NCBI GenBank assembly: GCA_000798955.1
Contig: JTLC01000002.1
Span: 1 to 41,932, forward strand
DNA: 41,932 nt
Direction of reading: 5' to 3'
Source: Firmicutes bacterium ZOR0006
GTDB taxonomy: Bacteria; Bacillota_I; Bacilli_A; Culicoidibacterales; ZOR0006
Shown: in pieces, positions 25,040-35,450 of the stretch
How positions within the stretch are numbered: position 1 is the stretch's first letter
Layout of the letters: every line of letters starts with the position of its first letter
Translations under genes and position numbers: made by a program
Notes under the pieces: model-generated
What the model was told of the DNA's origin: nothing
What the model saw: the letters and a program-made list of their open reading frames with translations, nothing else
The model's database searches: none

Positions 25040-26317
25040 TTATTCTTTTGCTTTTAAAAGGGCTTTATCACCAATATCTGTCCGCCAGAAAACTGCTGTT
25101 TGTGAAAGCTCTGCTAATGCTTCTTTTAGTTGTGCTTGAGCTTGGGCTAGCGTTGGCGCTTGTGTTACTAAAAATGCTGCTCGACCACCATTCACAGTCC
25201 AGTGCTTGTCTTGAAGTTTCGTCCCTGCATGAAACACTTGAATATGTGTCCTATCAGCTAGTGTTTCTAATCCAACAATTGGTTGCCCCAATGTCGTTAC
25301 AGTACCAGGATAGCCAAGACCGGCTAAACAAATTCCAAGGCTTTGCTGATTCGACCATGTAATTTCAGGCGTTTTATCAGCTAAAATATCTTCAATAATC
25401 GTAACAAGATCACTTTCTAATCGTGGGAGTAAAATTTCTGTTTCTGGGTCACCAAAACGGGCATTGAATTCAATTGTCTTCACCCCTGTTTTAGTCAACA
25501 TACACCCTCCATAAAGAAAACCAGTGAATGGTCGCCCTTCTGTCACTAAGGCAGTAGCCATCCGTTGCATAATCGTTTCTAATGCTTGTTGGCGAGCAAC
25601 CTCGCTAATTTGTGGTACGTCACTATACGCCCCCATGCCACCGGTATTTGGACCAAGATCACCATCATATGCCCGTTTATGGTCTTGTGAAAGCAGCATT
25701 GGATATACTGCTTGTCCATGAACGAAAGCCATAAATGAGAATTCTTCACCAACTAAACACTCTTCAATCACTACACGAGCTCCAGCTTGACCAAAGCTGG
25801 CATCAATTAACATCGATTGTAATGCTTGTTGTGCTTCTTCTAACGTTGTTGCAACAACAACACCTTTTCCTGCTGCCAGACCATCCGCTTTAATTACAAT
25901 TGGTACTCCTTGTGTTTTTACATATTCCCATGCTTGATCGTATGCCGTAAACACAGCGTATGCTGCTGTCGGAATATCATATTTCGCCATTAAATCTTTC
26001 GCATATTGTTTACTCGCTTCAATTTGAGCAGCTGCTTGTGTTGGCCCAAAGATTGCCAATCCAGCTGCTAAAAATGCATCAACAACACCAGCGCTGAGGC
26101 TATTTTCTGGTCCAACAATTGTTAAATCAATTTTTTCTTTGAGCGCAAAGGTTACCAGTTGTTCAATTGCTGTTTCTTCAATTGCCACACAAGTAGCTAA
26201 TTGAGCAATCCCATCATTCCCAGGTGCTGCAAAAATTTCGGTAACTTTTGGTGATTTAGCTACTTTCCAAACAAGAGCATGCTCTCGCCCACCACGGCCA
26301 ATTACTAATACTTTCAT
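25040..26317 (-). CDS. purD: Phosphoribosylamine-glycine ligase (GAR synthetase)
   Basis: PurD joins glycine to phosphoribosylamine with ATP, step 2 of IMP synthesis. The 425-residue ATP-grasp enzyme starts MKVLVIGRGGREHAL and has the lid and metal region IKADGLAAGKGVVV, LSQDHKRAYDGDLGPNTGGMGAYS (in outline) and EFNARFGDPETE. It is the last gene of the pur operon, 24 bp after purH and before a strong terminator. Length and motifs are normal. Confidence 0.98.
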   Translation of the reverse strand: MKVLVIGRGGREHALVWKVAKSPKVTEIFAAPGNDGIAQLATCVAIEETAIEQLVTFALKEKIDLTIVGPENSLSAGVVDAFLAAGLAIFGPTQAAAQIEASKQYAKDLMAKYDIPTAAYAVFTAYDQAWEYVKTQGVPIVIKADGLAAGKGVVVATTLEEAQQALQSMLIDASFGQAGARVVIEECLVGEEFSFMAFVHGQAVYPMLLSQDHKRAYDGDLGPNTGGMGAYSDVPQISEVARQQALETIMQRMATALVTEGRPFTGFLYGGCMLTKTGVKTIEFNARFGDPETEILLPRLESDLVTIIEDILADKTPEITWSNQQSLGICLAGLGYPGTVTTLGQPIVGLETLADRTHIQVFHAGTKLQDKHWTVNGGRAAFLVTQAPTLAQAQAQLKEALAELSQTAVFWRTDIGDKALLKAKE

Positions 26318-26341
26318 TGTCGTTCCTCTTTTTCGTTTCGT

Positions 26342-27865
26342 TTAGTGTTTGAAGTGGCGTTCACCAGTGAAAATCATTGCAATGCCATGGGCATCCGCTG
26401 CGGCAATCGAATCAGCATCTTTAATTGACCCTCCTGGTTGGATAATCGCTGTGATTCCAGCTGCGGCAGCTGCCTCTACTGTATCTGGCATTGGGAAGAA
26501 AGCATCTGATGCTAATACACTTCCTTGTGCCTTTTCACTTGCTTGCTCAATTGCAATTTTAGCCGCACCAACACGATTCATTTGCCCGGCACCAACACCA
26601 ACAGTTTGCGCTTCATTTGCTAATACAATCGCATTTGATTTCACATGTTTCACAACTTTCCATGCAAATTGGAGTTGTGCTAATTCTGTTGCTGTTGGCT
26701 GACGTTTCGTTACAACTTCGTATGTGTCTGTTAATGTTGTATTCGCATCTTGTACTAAGAAGCCGCCAATTACTTGCGTAATTTGTTGGCTTTTTTGACG
26801 TGGGCGTGACATGTCTGTTGTCAATAATCGTAAGTTAGCTTTTTGTGTTAAAATTGCCAATGCCTCATCGCTAAAACTTGGGGCGATGATTACTTCTAAG
26901 AAGATTTTTTGCATTGCCGTTGCCACAGCTGCATTCACTTCTTGATTTGTTGCAATAATTCCGCCAAAAATCGAAATTGGATCTGCTGCATACGCACGTG
27001 CCCAAGCCTCATCAATTGTTGTACCAACGCCAACACCGCATGGATTCATGTGTTTCACGGCTACTACAACTGGTTCTTGAAATTCACTCACAATTTCTAA
27101 AGCTGCATTCGTATCTTGGATATTGTTATATGAAAGTTCTTTTCCGTGTAATTGTTTGGCACTTGCTAATGAATAGGGCGCTGTTGCATCTGTTTGATAA
27201 AACCGAGCTTGTTGATGTGGATTTTCACCATACCGTAGCGTTTGCTTTTGCTTTGCTTGAATGGTAATGACTTCTGGCTCAAGTTGCGCTTGCTCTTGAA
27301 GATACGTTGCAATCATAGCATCATAGGCCGCCGTTTGTGCGTAGACTTTTGCCGCTAAACGTTGACGTGTCGCAAAATCAACTTCGCCTGTTTCTAATAG
27401 CGCTGTTGCCACCTGTGAATAATCACTTGGATCACAGACAACCGTGACACGTTCATGATTTTTAGCTGCACTGCGCAACATTGATGGTCCACCTATATCG
27501 ATTTTTTCTACACATTCTGCATACGTTGCCTCAGGATTCGCTATTGTTTGGGCAAATGGATATAGATTCACACAGACTAAATCAATTGGTAAAATTTCAT
27601 GTTCCATAATTTGAGCTTGATGATGTTCATTTGTCAAAACTGCGAGTAATCCGCCATGGACTTTCGGGTGCAACGTTTTGACCCGTCCATCTAGAATTTC
27701 GGGGAATCCGGTCACTGAATCAATTGTTTGAACTGGTAATCCAGCTGCCTCTAGTGTGGCATACGTTCCGCCTGTCGAAATTAATTGATACCCGGTTGCA
27801 ACTAATTTTGTCGCAAATTCAACTAAACCTGTTTTATCTGATACACTCAATAATGCTCGTTTCAT
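26342..27865 (-). CDS. purH: Bifunctional AICAR transformylase/IMP cyclohydrolase
   Basis: PurH performs the last two steps to IMP. The 507-residue chain has the N-terminal IMP cyclohydrolase domain (ALLSVSDKTGLVEFA; DGRVKTLHPKVHGG) and the C-terminal AICAR formyltransferase domain (KHMNPCGVG, YGENPHQQARFY). It needs 10-formyl-tetrahydrofolate, which FolD encoded nearby helps supply. It overlaps purN by four bases, so translation is coupled. Confidence 0.98.
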   Translation of the reverse strand: MKRALLSVSDKTGLVEFATKLVATGYQLISTGGTYATLEAAGLPVQTIDSVTGFPEILDGRVKTLHPKVHGGLLAVLTNEHHQAQIMEHEILPIDLVCVNLYPFAQTIANPEATYAECVEKIDIGGPSMLRSAAKNHERVTVVCDPSDYSQVATALLETGEVDFATRQRLAAKVYAQTAAYDAMIATYLQEQAQLEPEVITIQAKQKQTLRYGENPHQQARFYQTDATAPYSLASAKQLHGKELSYNNIQDTNAALEIVSEFQEPVVVAVKHMNPCGVGVGTTIDEAWARAYAADPISIFGGIIATNQEVNAAVATAMQKIFLEVIIAPSFSDEALAILTQKANLRLLTTDMSRPRQKSQQITQVIGGFLVQDANTTLTDTYEVVTKRQPTATELAQLQFAWKVVKHVKSNAIVLANEAQTVGVGAGQMNRVGAAKIAIEQASEKAQGSVLASDAFFPMPDTVEAAAAAGITAIIQPGGSIKDADSIAAADAHGIAMIFTGERHFKH

Positions 27866-28449
27866 TCGTTTTTCCCTAACTTTCGAAAAATTTTTTGTAA
27901 CGTTTCTGGATATAATTGATGCTCAATTCGATGAATATAGTGTTCAATCGTCTCACGTTCCCAAACTGGATTTAACAGTAACCCTTCTTGGGCAATAATT
28001 TCACCTGTATCCATTCCCTCATCAACATAATGCACGGTCACACCCGTAATTTTCGCCTGGGCTGCAATTGCCTGATCGATGGCATCTTTCCCTTTAAAAT
28101 ATGGGAGTAATGACGGGTGAATATTCACAATGCGTTGGGGATAGGCTTGGAGTAACGTTGGGCCAATTAACCGCATATATCCCGCTAAAACAATGAACTC
28201 AACACGCTTCTCTTGTAAAAAAGTAAGAATCTCATGTTCATATGCCGTTTTACTCGGGTACTCGCTTGGAATGACCTGTAAGCAAGGCACTCCATGATTT
28301 GCTGCTGTCTCAATAACCGGCGCTGCCTTGCGATCACAAATAATTCCAACAACTTCTGCATCTAAACGTTGGGCTTGGATAGCCTCATAAATGGCTTCAT
28401 AATTACTGCCTCTTCCTGAGGCGAAGACGGCAATACGAATTTTTCTCAT
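27862..28449 (-). CDS. purN: GAR formyltransferase (folate-dependent)
   Basis: PurN formylates glycinamide ribonucleotide using 10-formyl-tetrahydrofolate. The 195-residue chain has FASGRGSNYEAI at the phosphate site and the catalytic IVLAGYMRLIG...NIHPSLLPYFKG...HYVDEGMDTGEII pattern (Asn, His and Asp of the active site). It overlaps purM by four bases upstream and purH by four downstream. Length is normal. Confidence 0.97.
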   Translation of the reverse strand: MRKIRIAVFASGRGSNYEAIYEAIQAQRLDAEVVGIICDRKAAPVIETAANHGVPCLQVIPSEYPSKTAYEHEILTFLQEKRVEFIVLAGYMRLIGPTLLQAYPQRIVNIHPSLLPYFKGKDAIDQAIAAQAKITGVTVHYVDEGMDTGEIIAQEGLLLNPVWERETIEHYIHRIEHQLYPETLQKIFRKLGKNE

Positions 28450-29468
28450 ACTTCAATCACCACCTGTGAATCAAGTGTTACTTCACCAATCACAAACGCT
28501 TGTTGATTTTGTTCAGTTAAAATTTCTAATGCCGTTGCAACTTCTTCTTTATTGACAATCAACATAAATCCAATTCCCATATTAAAGACACTGTACATTT
28601 CTTCCCAAGAAATTTGACCAAGCTCACGCAAATAGTCAAAAACAGCTGGTTTTGGCCAGTGATGGTGATGGAAAGTAGCTCCAAAGCCATTTAATGTTCG
28701 AGGTACGTTTTCATAGAAACCACCACCCGTAATATGTGCTGCTCCCGTGACTTCAACACGTTCCATGACTGATAAAACAGCATTGACATAAATTTTTGTT
28801 GGTTCTAATAAGGCATCAAGGACAGTTTGTCCCAATTTTTCTTCGTCTTGAGTCACATCAATTCCTGCATCACTCACAAGCTTACGAACTAATGAATATC
28901 CATTACTGTGGATGCCTGACGATGTTAAACCAAGGATTACTTGTCCTGGGCGTACTTTTGTCCCAGTAACAAGCTTTGTTTTCTCAACTGCACCAACAAC
29001 AAATCCAGCTAAATCATAGTGACCATCAGCATACATTTGTGGCATTTCAGCCGTTTCACCACCAATTAATGCACATGATGCAAGTTCACATCCATCAGCA
29101 ATTCCAGCAACAATTTTTTCGATTTTTTCTGGTTGATTATGTGCACAGGCAATATAATCGAGGAAGAAAAGTGGCTTTGCCCCTTGAGCAATAATATCAT
29201 TGGCACACATTGCCACCAAATCTTGGCCGATTGTCTCATGACGATCATGCTCAATAGCTAACAACAGCTTTGTACCAACTCCGTCCGTTCCCGAAACCAG
29301 CACTGGTTGTTGATAGCCATATGCTGATAAATCGAACATACCGCCAAAAGCACCAAATAAATCTTGGCATCCTTTTGTTTTTGTTCGTTCAACGTGTTTT
29401 TTAATTCGCTCAACTGCCTCATATCCAGCTTCTAAATCAACACCTGCTGCTTTATATAATTCACTCAT
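28446..29468 (-). CDS. purM: AIR synthetase (FGAM cyclo-ligase)
   Basis: PurM closes FGAM to aminoimidazole ribonucleotide with ATP. It has about 340 residues with the family motifs SGTDGVGTKLLLA, GQDLVAMCANDI, GLTSSGIHSNGYSLVRK and HITGGGFYENVPR. ATG 29468 (second of two adjacent ATGs) has better spacing from GGGGGAG than 29471. It lies about 20 bp after purF and overlaps purN. Confidence 0.97.
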   Translation of the reverse strand: MSELYKAAGVDLEAGYEAVERIKKHVERTKTKGCQDLFGAFGGMFDLSAYGYQQPVLVSGTDGVGTKLLLAIEHDRHETIGQDLVAMCANDIIAQGAKPLFFLDYIACAHNQPEKIEKIVAGIADGCELASCALIGGETAEMPQMYADGHYDLAGFVVGAVEKTKLVTGTKVRPGQVILGLTSSGIHSNGYSLVRKLVSDAGIDVTQDEEKLGQTVLDALLEPTKIYVNAVLSVMERVEVTGAAHITGGGFYENVPRTLNGFGATFHHHHWPKPAVFDYLRELGQISWEEMYSVFNMGIGFMLIVNKEEVATALEILTEQNQQAFVIGEVTLDSQVVIEV

Positions 29469-29489
29469 CATTTCTCCCCCATGTTTCTG

Positions 29490-30899
29490 TTATTTTTTCT
29501 CGCGGTTTGCCGCATCATATGATTCATATAAATTTGTTGGAAAATCACCATTGAAACATGCCGTACATTGTCCACAATTTTTCCCAAGATTTCCACTACG
29601 ACCAATACCACGTAATAACCCTGCTAAACTAATAAACGCCAGTGAGTCTGCCTCAATATACGTAGCTAATTGTGTTTCATCTAACCGACTTGAAATTAAT
29701 TCATCAAAAGTCGACATATCAACACCATAGAAACACGGATACTTGATTGCCGGTGCCGCAATGCGCACATGTACTTCCGTTGCCCCTGCTTCTTTAAGCA
29801 TGCGGACAATTCGTTTTGAAGTCGTTCCACGGACAATTGAATCGTCAATCATAATCACACGTTTACCCGCAACAATTGATCGTACTGCAGAAAGTTTCAT
29901 TTTCACACCTTGTTCACGTAATTCTTGTGTTGGTTGGATAAATGTTCGGCCAATGTAGCGATTTTTAACTAATCCAATTTCATATGGAATACCGCTGACT
30001 TCTGAATATCCAATTGCCGCAGAAATACTTGAATCAGGAACACCAATAACAATATCAGCCTCGACTGGTGACTCAGCTGCTAGAATATGACCTGTATTGC
30101 GGCGAGCCCGATGGACATTGATGCCTTCAATATCACTATCAGGTCGCGAGAAATAAATATATTCCATCGAACACATGGCATGTGTTGTTTGTTGTGCGTA
30201 CGCTACTGAATTTAGTCCTTCATGATTGACAGTGATTACTTCTCCTGGTAACACATCACGAATAAATGTTGCACCCACAATATCAAGTGCACACGTTTCT
30301 GAAGCAAAAATATACGCTCCATTCAGCATCCCAATTGAAAGTGGTCGTAAACCATGGCGATCACGGGCAACATAGAGTGTATCCCCGTGAAGTATGACAA
30401 AAGCAAATGCACCTTCGAGCAGTTGCAATGATTCACATAAACGTTGAATCATTGTTCCTTGTCCACGAAATAATAAGTGCGCTAAAATTTCGGTATCCGA
30501 TGTTGCTTGAAAAATACTCCCTTGCTGCTCAAGGTGGCATTTTAATTCATGGGCATTCACAATATTGCCATTATGAGCAATACCTAAATCACTCCCCGTG
30601 AATCGCTGAAATAACAACGGTTGTACATTGTTGTAACCCGCACCACCAGCCGTTGCATAGCGAACATGACCAATAGCATTACGACCCGCCAGGTGCTGGA
30701 GTACATGATCATTATAAATTTCACTCACTAAACCTTCACCTTTGTGTAAGTTTAATTCACCTTCATCACCACTGATGATACCCGTACCTTCTTGTCCACG
30801 ATGTTGGAGACTATGTAAACCGTAATAGGTTAAATGACTTGCTTGTGGATGGTTGTACACCGCAAAGACGCCACATTCTTCATGTAATTCACCAAACAT
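29490..30899 (-). CDS. purF: Amidophosphoribosyltransferase
   Basis: PurF makes phosphoribosylamine from PRPP and glutamine, the first committed step. The 469-residue chain is of the Bacillus type: a short propeptide MFGELHEE before the nucleophile Cys9, and cysteines for a [4Fe-4S] cluster in AMCSMEY, KYPCFYG and CGQCTAC. The PRPP loop reads VIMIDDSIVRGTTS. AGGAGG precedes the ATG by 6 nt. It follows purC by 10 bp. Allosteric nucleotide inhibition is expected from the family. Confidence 0.98.
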   Translation of the reverse strand: MFGELHEECGVFAVYNHPQASHLTYYGLHSLQHRGQEGTGIISGDEGELNLHKGEGLVSEIYNDHVLQHLAGRNAIGHVRYATAGGAGYNNVQPLLFQRFTGSDLGIAHNGNIVNAHELKCHLEQQGSIFQATSDTEILAHLLFRGQGTMIQRLCESLQLLEGAFAFVILHGDTLYVARDRHGLRPLSIGMLNGAYIFASETCALDIVGATFIRDVLPGEVITVNHEGLNSVAYAQQTTHAMCSMEYIYFSRPDSDIEGINVHRARRNTGHILAAESPVEADIVIGVPDSSISAAIGYSEVSGIPYEIGLVKNRYIGRTFIQPTQELREQGVKMKLSAVRSIVAGKRVIMIDDSIVRGTTSKRIVRMLKEAGATEVHVRIAAPAIKYPCFYGVDMSTFDELISSRLDETQLATYIEADSLAFISLAGLLRGIGRSGNLGKNCGQCTACFNGDFPTNLYESYDAANREKK

Positions 30900-30909
30900 G
30901 TTCTTCCTC

Positions 30910-31614
30910 CTACGCTTGTAAGCGCGCTAAAATTTCTTCATATGCTTGGGTCACTTCACCTAAATCTTGGCGGAAGCGATCTTTATCAAGCTTGCGAGCT
31001 GTTGTTTGTTCCCAGAAGCGACATGAATCGGGACTAATTTCATCAGCAAGGACGACTGTTCCATCTTGTTTCATACCAAATTCGATTTTGAAGTCGACCA
31101 GATCAATACCAACTTCAGCAAATCGATGTTGTAACAACGTATTAATTGCAAGTGTCAGTCGTTTAACTTCACTTAATTGCGTTGGTGTAATTAAACCTAA
31201 GGCTAAGGCATGGTCATCGTTGATAAGTGGATCACCTAAGTCGTCATTTTTATAACAAAGTTCAAAAATTGGTTGTTGGAAACGCGTTCCTTCTTTAACT
31301 GCTAAACGTTTCGTAATGCTCCCTGCAGCAATATTTCGAATAATGACTTCTAATGGGAAAATTGTAACTGTGTGACATAATTGTTCGCGTTCACTTAATT
31401 GTTCGATTAAGTGCGTCGGAATTCCATTTGCCGCTAAATATGTAAATAATTCTTGAGTAATCGCTGCATTTAAGCGGCCTTTATCGGTAATCACTGATTT
31501 CTTAATGCCATTAAATGCTGTTGCATCATCTTTATAATACATAATCACTTGTTCTGGATTTTCTGTTGCATAAATTTGCTTTGCTTTGCCTTCATAGAGT
31601 AAGTGCTGTTTCAT
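30910..31614 (-). CDS. purC: SAICAR synthetase
   Basis: PurC couples CAIR with aspartate using ATP. The 234-residue chain starts LLYEGKAKQIYAT and contains VIIRNIAAGSITKRL, VDFKIEFG and LADEISPDSCRFW, all typical. Its start overlaps the purL stop (TAATG), so translation is coupled. Normal length. Confidence 0.98.
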   Translation of the reverse strand: MKQHLLYEGKAKQIYATENPEQVIMYYKDDATAFNGIKKSVITDKGRLNAAITQELFTYLAANGIPTHLIEQLSEREQLCHTVTIFPLEVIIRNIAAGSITKRLAVKEGTRFQQPIFELCYKNDDLGDPLINDDHALALGLITPTQLSEVKRLTLAINTLLQHRFAEVGIDLVDFKIEFGMKQDGTVVLADEISPDSCRFWEQTTARKLDKDRFRQDLGEVTQAYEEILARLQA

Positions 31615-34600
31615 TATTTTTCTCCTTTAATTTGTCCTGTAAAGTAGTCAACTCCACTTTGGAATAGTGGTTGTTCATGATTTCCTGGGTGATTTTGGAA
31701 TACCCCTTGACGATAACGCTCACTATGGGCCATTTTCCCAAGAATTCGGCCATCTATGCTGGTAATTCCTTCAATTGCATGGAATGAACCATTAGGGTTA
31801 TATTGTGGATTCATTGTTGCTTGACCATCAAAATCAACATACTGCGTTGCTACTTGACCATTCGCAAATAATTGAGCAATTGTTTGTTCATCAGCCATAA
31901 ATTTTCCTTCACCATGTGAAATAGCAATATCATGAATCGTTCCGGTTTCACATTCCTGTAACCACGGCGATTTATTTGAAGTAATTCGTGTTTGTACCAT
32001 TCGTGCAACGTGGCGGTTACTGTCGTTACGGAATAATGTTGGATCATCAGCTTTGACCAATTGTGCTTTTCCGTGTGGCAATAAACCTGACTTGATAAGT
32101 GCTTGGAAGCCATTACAAATTCCAAGAATTAATCCATCACGCTTGAGTAAATCTTCAATTGCTTTGGCAATTTCCACATTTTGTAAAACAGTTGCAATAT
32201 ATTTTCCACTTCCGTCTGGCTCATCACCTGCCGAGAATCCACCTGAAAGCATTAAAATTTGTGACTGGCGAATTTCTGCTGCAAAAGCGGCAATAGCTGC
32301 CTGTAATTGCTCTGGTGTTTGATTCGCAATGACAACTTGTTTTGTTGTTGCTCCGGCAGTTTCGAAAGCATACTGGCTATCATATTCACAGTTTGTGCCG
32401 TAGAAGACTGGTAAACATACATGTGGCTGAACAGGTTCACTTGCTGTCAAAATTGTTGCTGATGTATAGAGTGTTTGTGTTGGTGTGATTAATTTCTTTG
32501 GTTCGTGATACAGTGGATAAATTGGTGCTAATGGTGTTTGCCACCATGAAATTAATGTTTCGATTGTAAATTGTTCCCCATTGATTGCAACCTGATTGCC
32601 GCCAGTCATTCCAACTAATTGGCACTGTTCGTTTTCTAACGGTGTTGGTGAAACAAGGATAAAACTTCCAAAATCACGAGCAAATAGTGACAGGTCTGTT
32701 TTGAGATCTACACCAATTTTATTTCCAAATGTCATTTTAGCTATTGTTGCGAAAATCCCCTCATTTTTACAACTTGCAACAGCTTCAACTTGTTTATTTG
32801 TAATTAAGCTTTGGACAATGTCAAAATTTTGTGCTAGTTGTGAATAGTTTGGTGTTTCATCCCCCAGTCGCGTATGTGGTAAATAGTACACATATGCTCC
32901 AGCTGTCTTAATTTCTGGTGACATCACCGTTTGTGTACTTCCTGTCGCTAAACCGAACGCAATTAAAGTTGGTGGTACATCTAACTCTTCAAAGCTCCCA
33001 CTCATACTATCTTTACCACCAATTGCTGGCAAACCAAATTGGTCTTGTGCTTGAATCGCTCCTAATAAAGCGGCAAATGGTTTCCCAAAACGTTTTGGAT
33101 CTGCATTTAATCGTTCGAAGTATTCTTGGAATGAGAAACGTGTATTTCGCCAGTTAGCTCCGCTAGCAACTAATCTTCCAAGTGATTCAATGACAGCATA
33201 ACTTGCACCATGGAATGGTGACCAAGCAGATACTTCTGGATCAAATCCATGTGCTAAAAACGTTGCCGTTGTTGTTTCTTTCAATGTCGGAATTTTTTGG
33301 ACACTACATTCAGCTTCACTCAGTTGGTATTTTCCACCATATGGAAGGAGTACTGTTGAGGCCCCAATTGTTGAATCAAACATCTCACCCATTCCTTGTT
33401 GGCTCGTACTATTTAATGCTTGTAAACTCTGTTGTACTTGGGTCGTGATGCTACCTGCATACAAAGGAGCAAATGGTGTAAATTGTTCATCAATTGCTTC
33501 GACTTCAATTGTTGTTTCTTGATAAGCACCATTTGTATCTAAGAATGCACGGCTCATATTCACAATTGTTTCGCCTTGCCAGTTCATCACTAAGCGTGGT
33601 TCTTGCGTGACTGTTGCTACTTGAACAACTTCTAAATTTTCAGCATAACAAGCAGCCATAAATGCGGCAACATCTTTCGTTTCAACAACAACTGCCATTC
33701 GCTCTTGCGACTCAGAAATAGCAAGTTCTGTTCCGTTGAGGCCACTATATTTTGTTGGTACTTGATCAAGATTGATAATCAAGCCATCTGCTAACTCACC
33801 GATAGCAACACTGACACCACCGGCCCCAAAGTCATTCGCCTTTTTAATTAGACGCGTCACCTCTGGATTGCGGAATAAACGTTGAATTTTACGTTCTTCA
33901 GGAGCATTTCCTTTTTGCACTTCACTACTTGCGACTGTTAAGGATTCAGTTGTGTGTACTTTTGAAGAACCCGTTGCTCCACCGACACCATCACGCCCAG
34001 TACGACCACCAAACATTAAAATAACATCACCGGCTTCTGGTTCCAGCCGTTGCACGTGACTTGCAGGTGCAGCACCAACTACAGCACCAACTTCCATGCG
34101 TTTTGCTACATACCCTGGATGAAAAATTTCTTTGACATATGTTGTAGCCACTCCAATTTGATTTCCATATGACGAATACCCATGAGCAGCAGTTTTTGAA
34201 ATTGTACGTTGTGGTAATTTCCCTGCTAACGTTTGTGATAGCGGTTGGGTAATATCACCAGCACCCGTAATTCGCATTGCTTGATACACATATGAACGCC
34301 CTGATAGCGGATCACGGATTGCTCCACCAACACATGTTGAAGCACCACCAAATGGCTCGATTTCTGTTGGATGATTATGGGTTTCGTTTTTGAACATCAC
34401 TAACCATGGTTCACTTTGCCCATCAATATCCACATCGACATAAATACTACAAGCATTGATTTCGCTTGAAACTTCTAAGTCTGCTAATTGTCCAATTTGA
34501 CGTTGATGTTTCATCACAACTGTTGCCATATCCATTAATGACATCGGCTTTTGATTTTGATGAACATCACTTCGTAGTGTTTGATACCGTTCATATGCTT

Positions 34601-35336
34601 GCTGTACAGCTTTCATCATCGTCGTATCCGCAATTTTTACATTAGTAATATGAGTTTCAAATGTTGTATGGCGACAGTGATCTGACCAATACGTATCTAA
34701 CACTTTTAATTCAGTTTCTGTCGGATTACGTTTTTCACTTTGAAAATACGTTTGTACATGTAACAAATCAGCAAATGTCATCGCTAACCCATAATCTGCT
34801 AGTAAGCGCTGTAATGTTGCCGTATCAGCTTCAATAAAACCTTCTAGGACCGGTACTGGCTCAATTGTTGGTTGACTAGCGGCAATGATTGGCGCTTGCC
34901 AGTCTTTGAGTTGTGATTCGATTGGATTAATACAATACTCTTGGATTGCTTGTTGCTGTTGTTCCGTAATCGTACCTGCAACTAAAATAAGTTGTCCACA
35001 ACGAACTGTTGCTTGTGTATCAGCTTCAATTAAACGTAAACATTGCATTGTACTATCAGCACGTTGATCAAATTGTCCTGGTAACAATTCTTGAGCAAAA
35101 GCAAAATAATCAGTTGTATCAACGCTCTCACTGATAGTATCGGTTACTGCTTCAGCCAAGACGCTCGCTTTCGCATACGTCAATAATTCATCACTCACAT
35201 TCGTAATATCATAAATGACGAAGAGACGAATTTGTGTGATTGGAATTTGTAAAAAAGTTTGTAATTCATGTTGGAGCGCCTGGGCTTGGGTATTGTATTC
35301 TGACTTCTTTTCAACGAATAAGCGGATCGTTTGCAT
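31614..35336 (-). CDS. purL: FGAM synthase, large single-chain form
   Basis: PurL converts FGAR to FGAM with glutamine and ATP. The 1240-residue chain joins three parts. An N-terminal PurS-like region (about 1-150) is followed by two AIR-synthase-like halves (about 200-950; SDHCRHTTFETH, FKNETHNHPTEIEPFGGA and FGGRTGRDGVGGAT are visible in outline). A C-terminal amidotransferase follows, with its nucleophile in GICNGFQ near 1075 and SHGEGKF after it. Bacillus and lactobacilli instead use separate PurS, PurQ and small PurL. AGGAGG lies 10 nt before the ATG. It is the first gene after the operon-internal riboswitch and overlaps purC. Confidence 0.97.
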   Translation of the reverse strand: MQTIRLFVEKKSEYNTQAQALQHELQTFLQIPITQIRLFVIYDITNVSDELLTYAKASVLAEAVTDTISESVDTTDYFAFAQELLPGQFDQRADSTMQCLRLIEADTQATVRCGQLILVAGTITEQQQQAIQEYCINPIESQLKDWQAPIIAASQPTIEPVPVLEGFIEADTATLQRLLADYGLAMTFADLLHVQTYFQSEKRNPTETELKVLDTYWSDHCRHTTFETHITNVKIADTTMMKAVQQAYERYQTLRSDVHQNQKPMSLMDMATVVMKHQRQIGQLADLEVSSEINACSIYVDVDIDGQSEPWLVMFKNETHNHPTEIEPFGGASTCVGGAIRDPLSGRSYVYQAMRITGAGDITQPLSQTLAGKLPQRTISKTAAHGYSSYGNQIGVATTYVKEIFHPGYVAKRMEVGAVVGAAPASHVQRLEPEAGDVILMFGGRTGRDGVGGATGSSKVHTTESLTVASSEVQKGNAPEERKIQRLFRNPEVTRLIKKANDFGAGGVSVAIGELADGLIINLDQVPTKYSGLNGTELAISESQERMAVVVETKDVAAFMAACYAENLEVVQVATVTQEPRLVMNWQGETIVNMSRAFLDTNGAYQETTIEVEAIDEQFTPFAPLYAGSITTQVQQSLQALNSTSQQGMGEMFDSTIGASTVLLPYGGKYQLSEAECSVQKIPTLKETTTATFLAHGFDPEVSAWSPFHGASYAVIESLGRLVASGANWRNTRFSFQEYFERLNADPKRFGKPFAALLGAIQAQDQFGLPAIGGKDSMSGSFEELDVPPTLIAFGLATGSTQTVMSPEIKTAGAYVYYLPHTRLGDETPNYSQLAQNFDIVQSLITNKQVEAVASCKNEGIFATIAKMTFGNKIGVDLKTDLSLFARDFGSFILVSPTPLENEQCQLVGMTGGNQVAINGEQFTIETLISWWQTPLAPIYPLYHEPKKLITPTQTLYTSATILTASEPVQPHVCLPVFYGTNCEYDSQYAFETAGATTKQVVIANQTPEQLQAAIAAFAAEIRQSQILMLSGGFSAGDEPDGSGKYIATVLQNVEIAKAIEDLLKRDGLILGICNGFQALIKSGLLPHGKAQLVKADDPTLFRNDSNRHVARMVQTRITSNKSPWLQECETGTIHDIAISHGEGKFMADEQTIAQLFANGQVATQYVDFDGQATMNPQYNPNGSFHAIEGITSIDGRILGKMAHSERYRQGVFQNHPGNHEQPLFQSGVDYFTGQIKGEK

Positions 35337-35361
35337 TAGGTATTTTCCTCCTCAAAGTAAA

Positions 35362-35389
35362 TAAAAAAAGCGACCAGTTGGTCGCTTTC
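35362..35389 (-). terminator. Attenuator terminator in the purL leader
   Basis: Stem GCGACC/GGTCGC with a four-base loop, extended by A/T pairs, ends in a seven-U run on the minus strand. It lies about 26 nt before the purL start and 60 nt after the guanine aptamer. Confidence 0.88.
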
Positions 35390-35450
35390 ATCTCAGGAAA
35401 ATGCTTTCATTTCGGCAAAAACAACGTTTTTGGCAGCAAGAAAAACACTT

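Noticed and set aside
26349-26702. Plus-strand ORFs antisense to pur genes
   Set aside because: These and many similar frames are shadows of strongly conserved minus-strand genes and have no ribosome sites.
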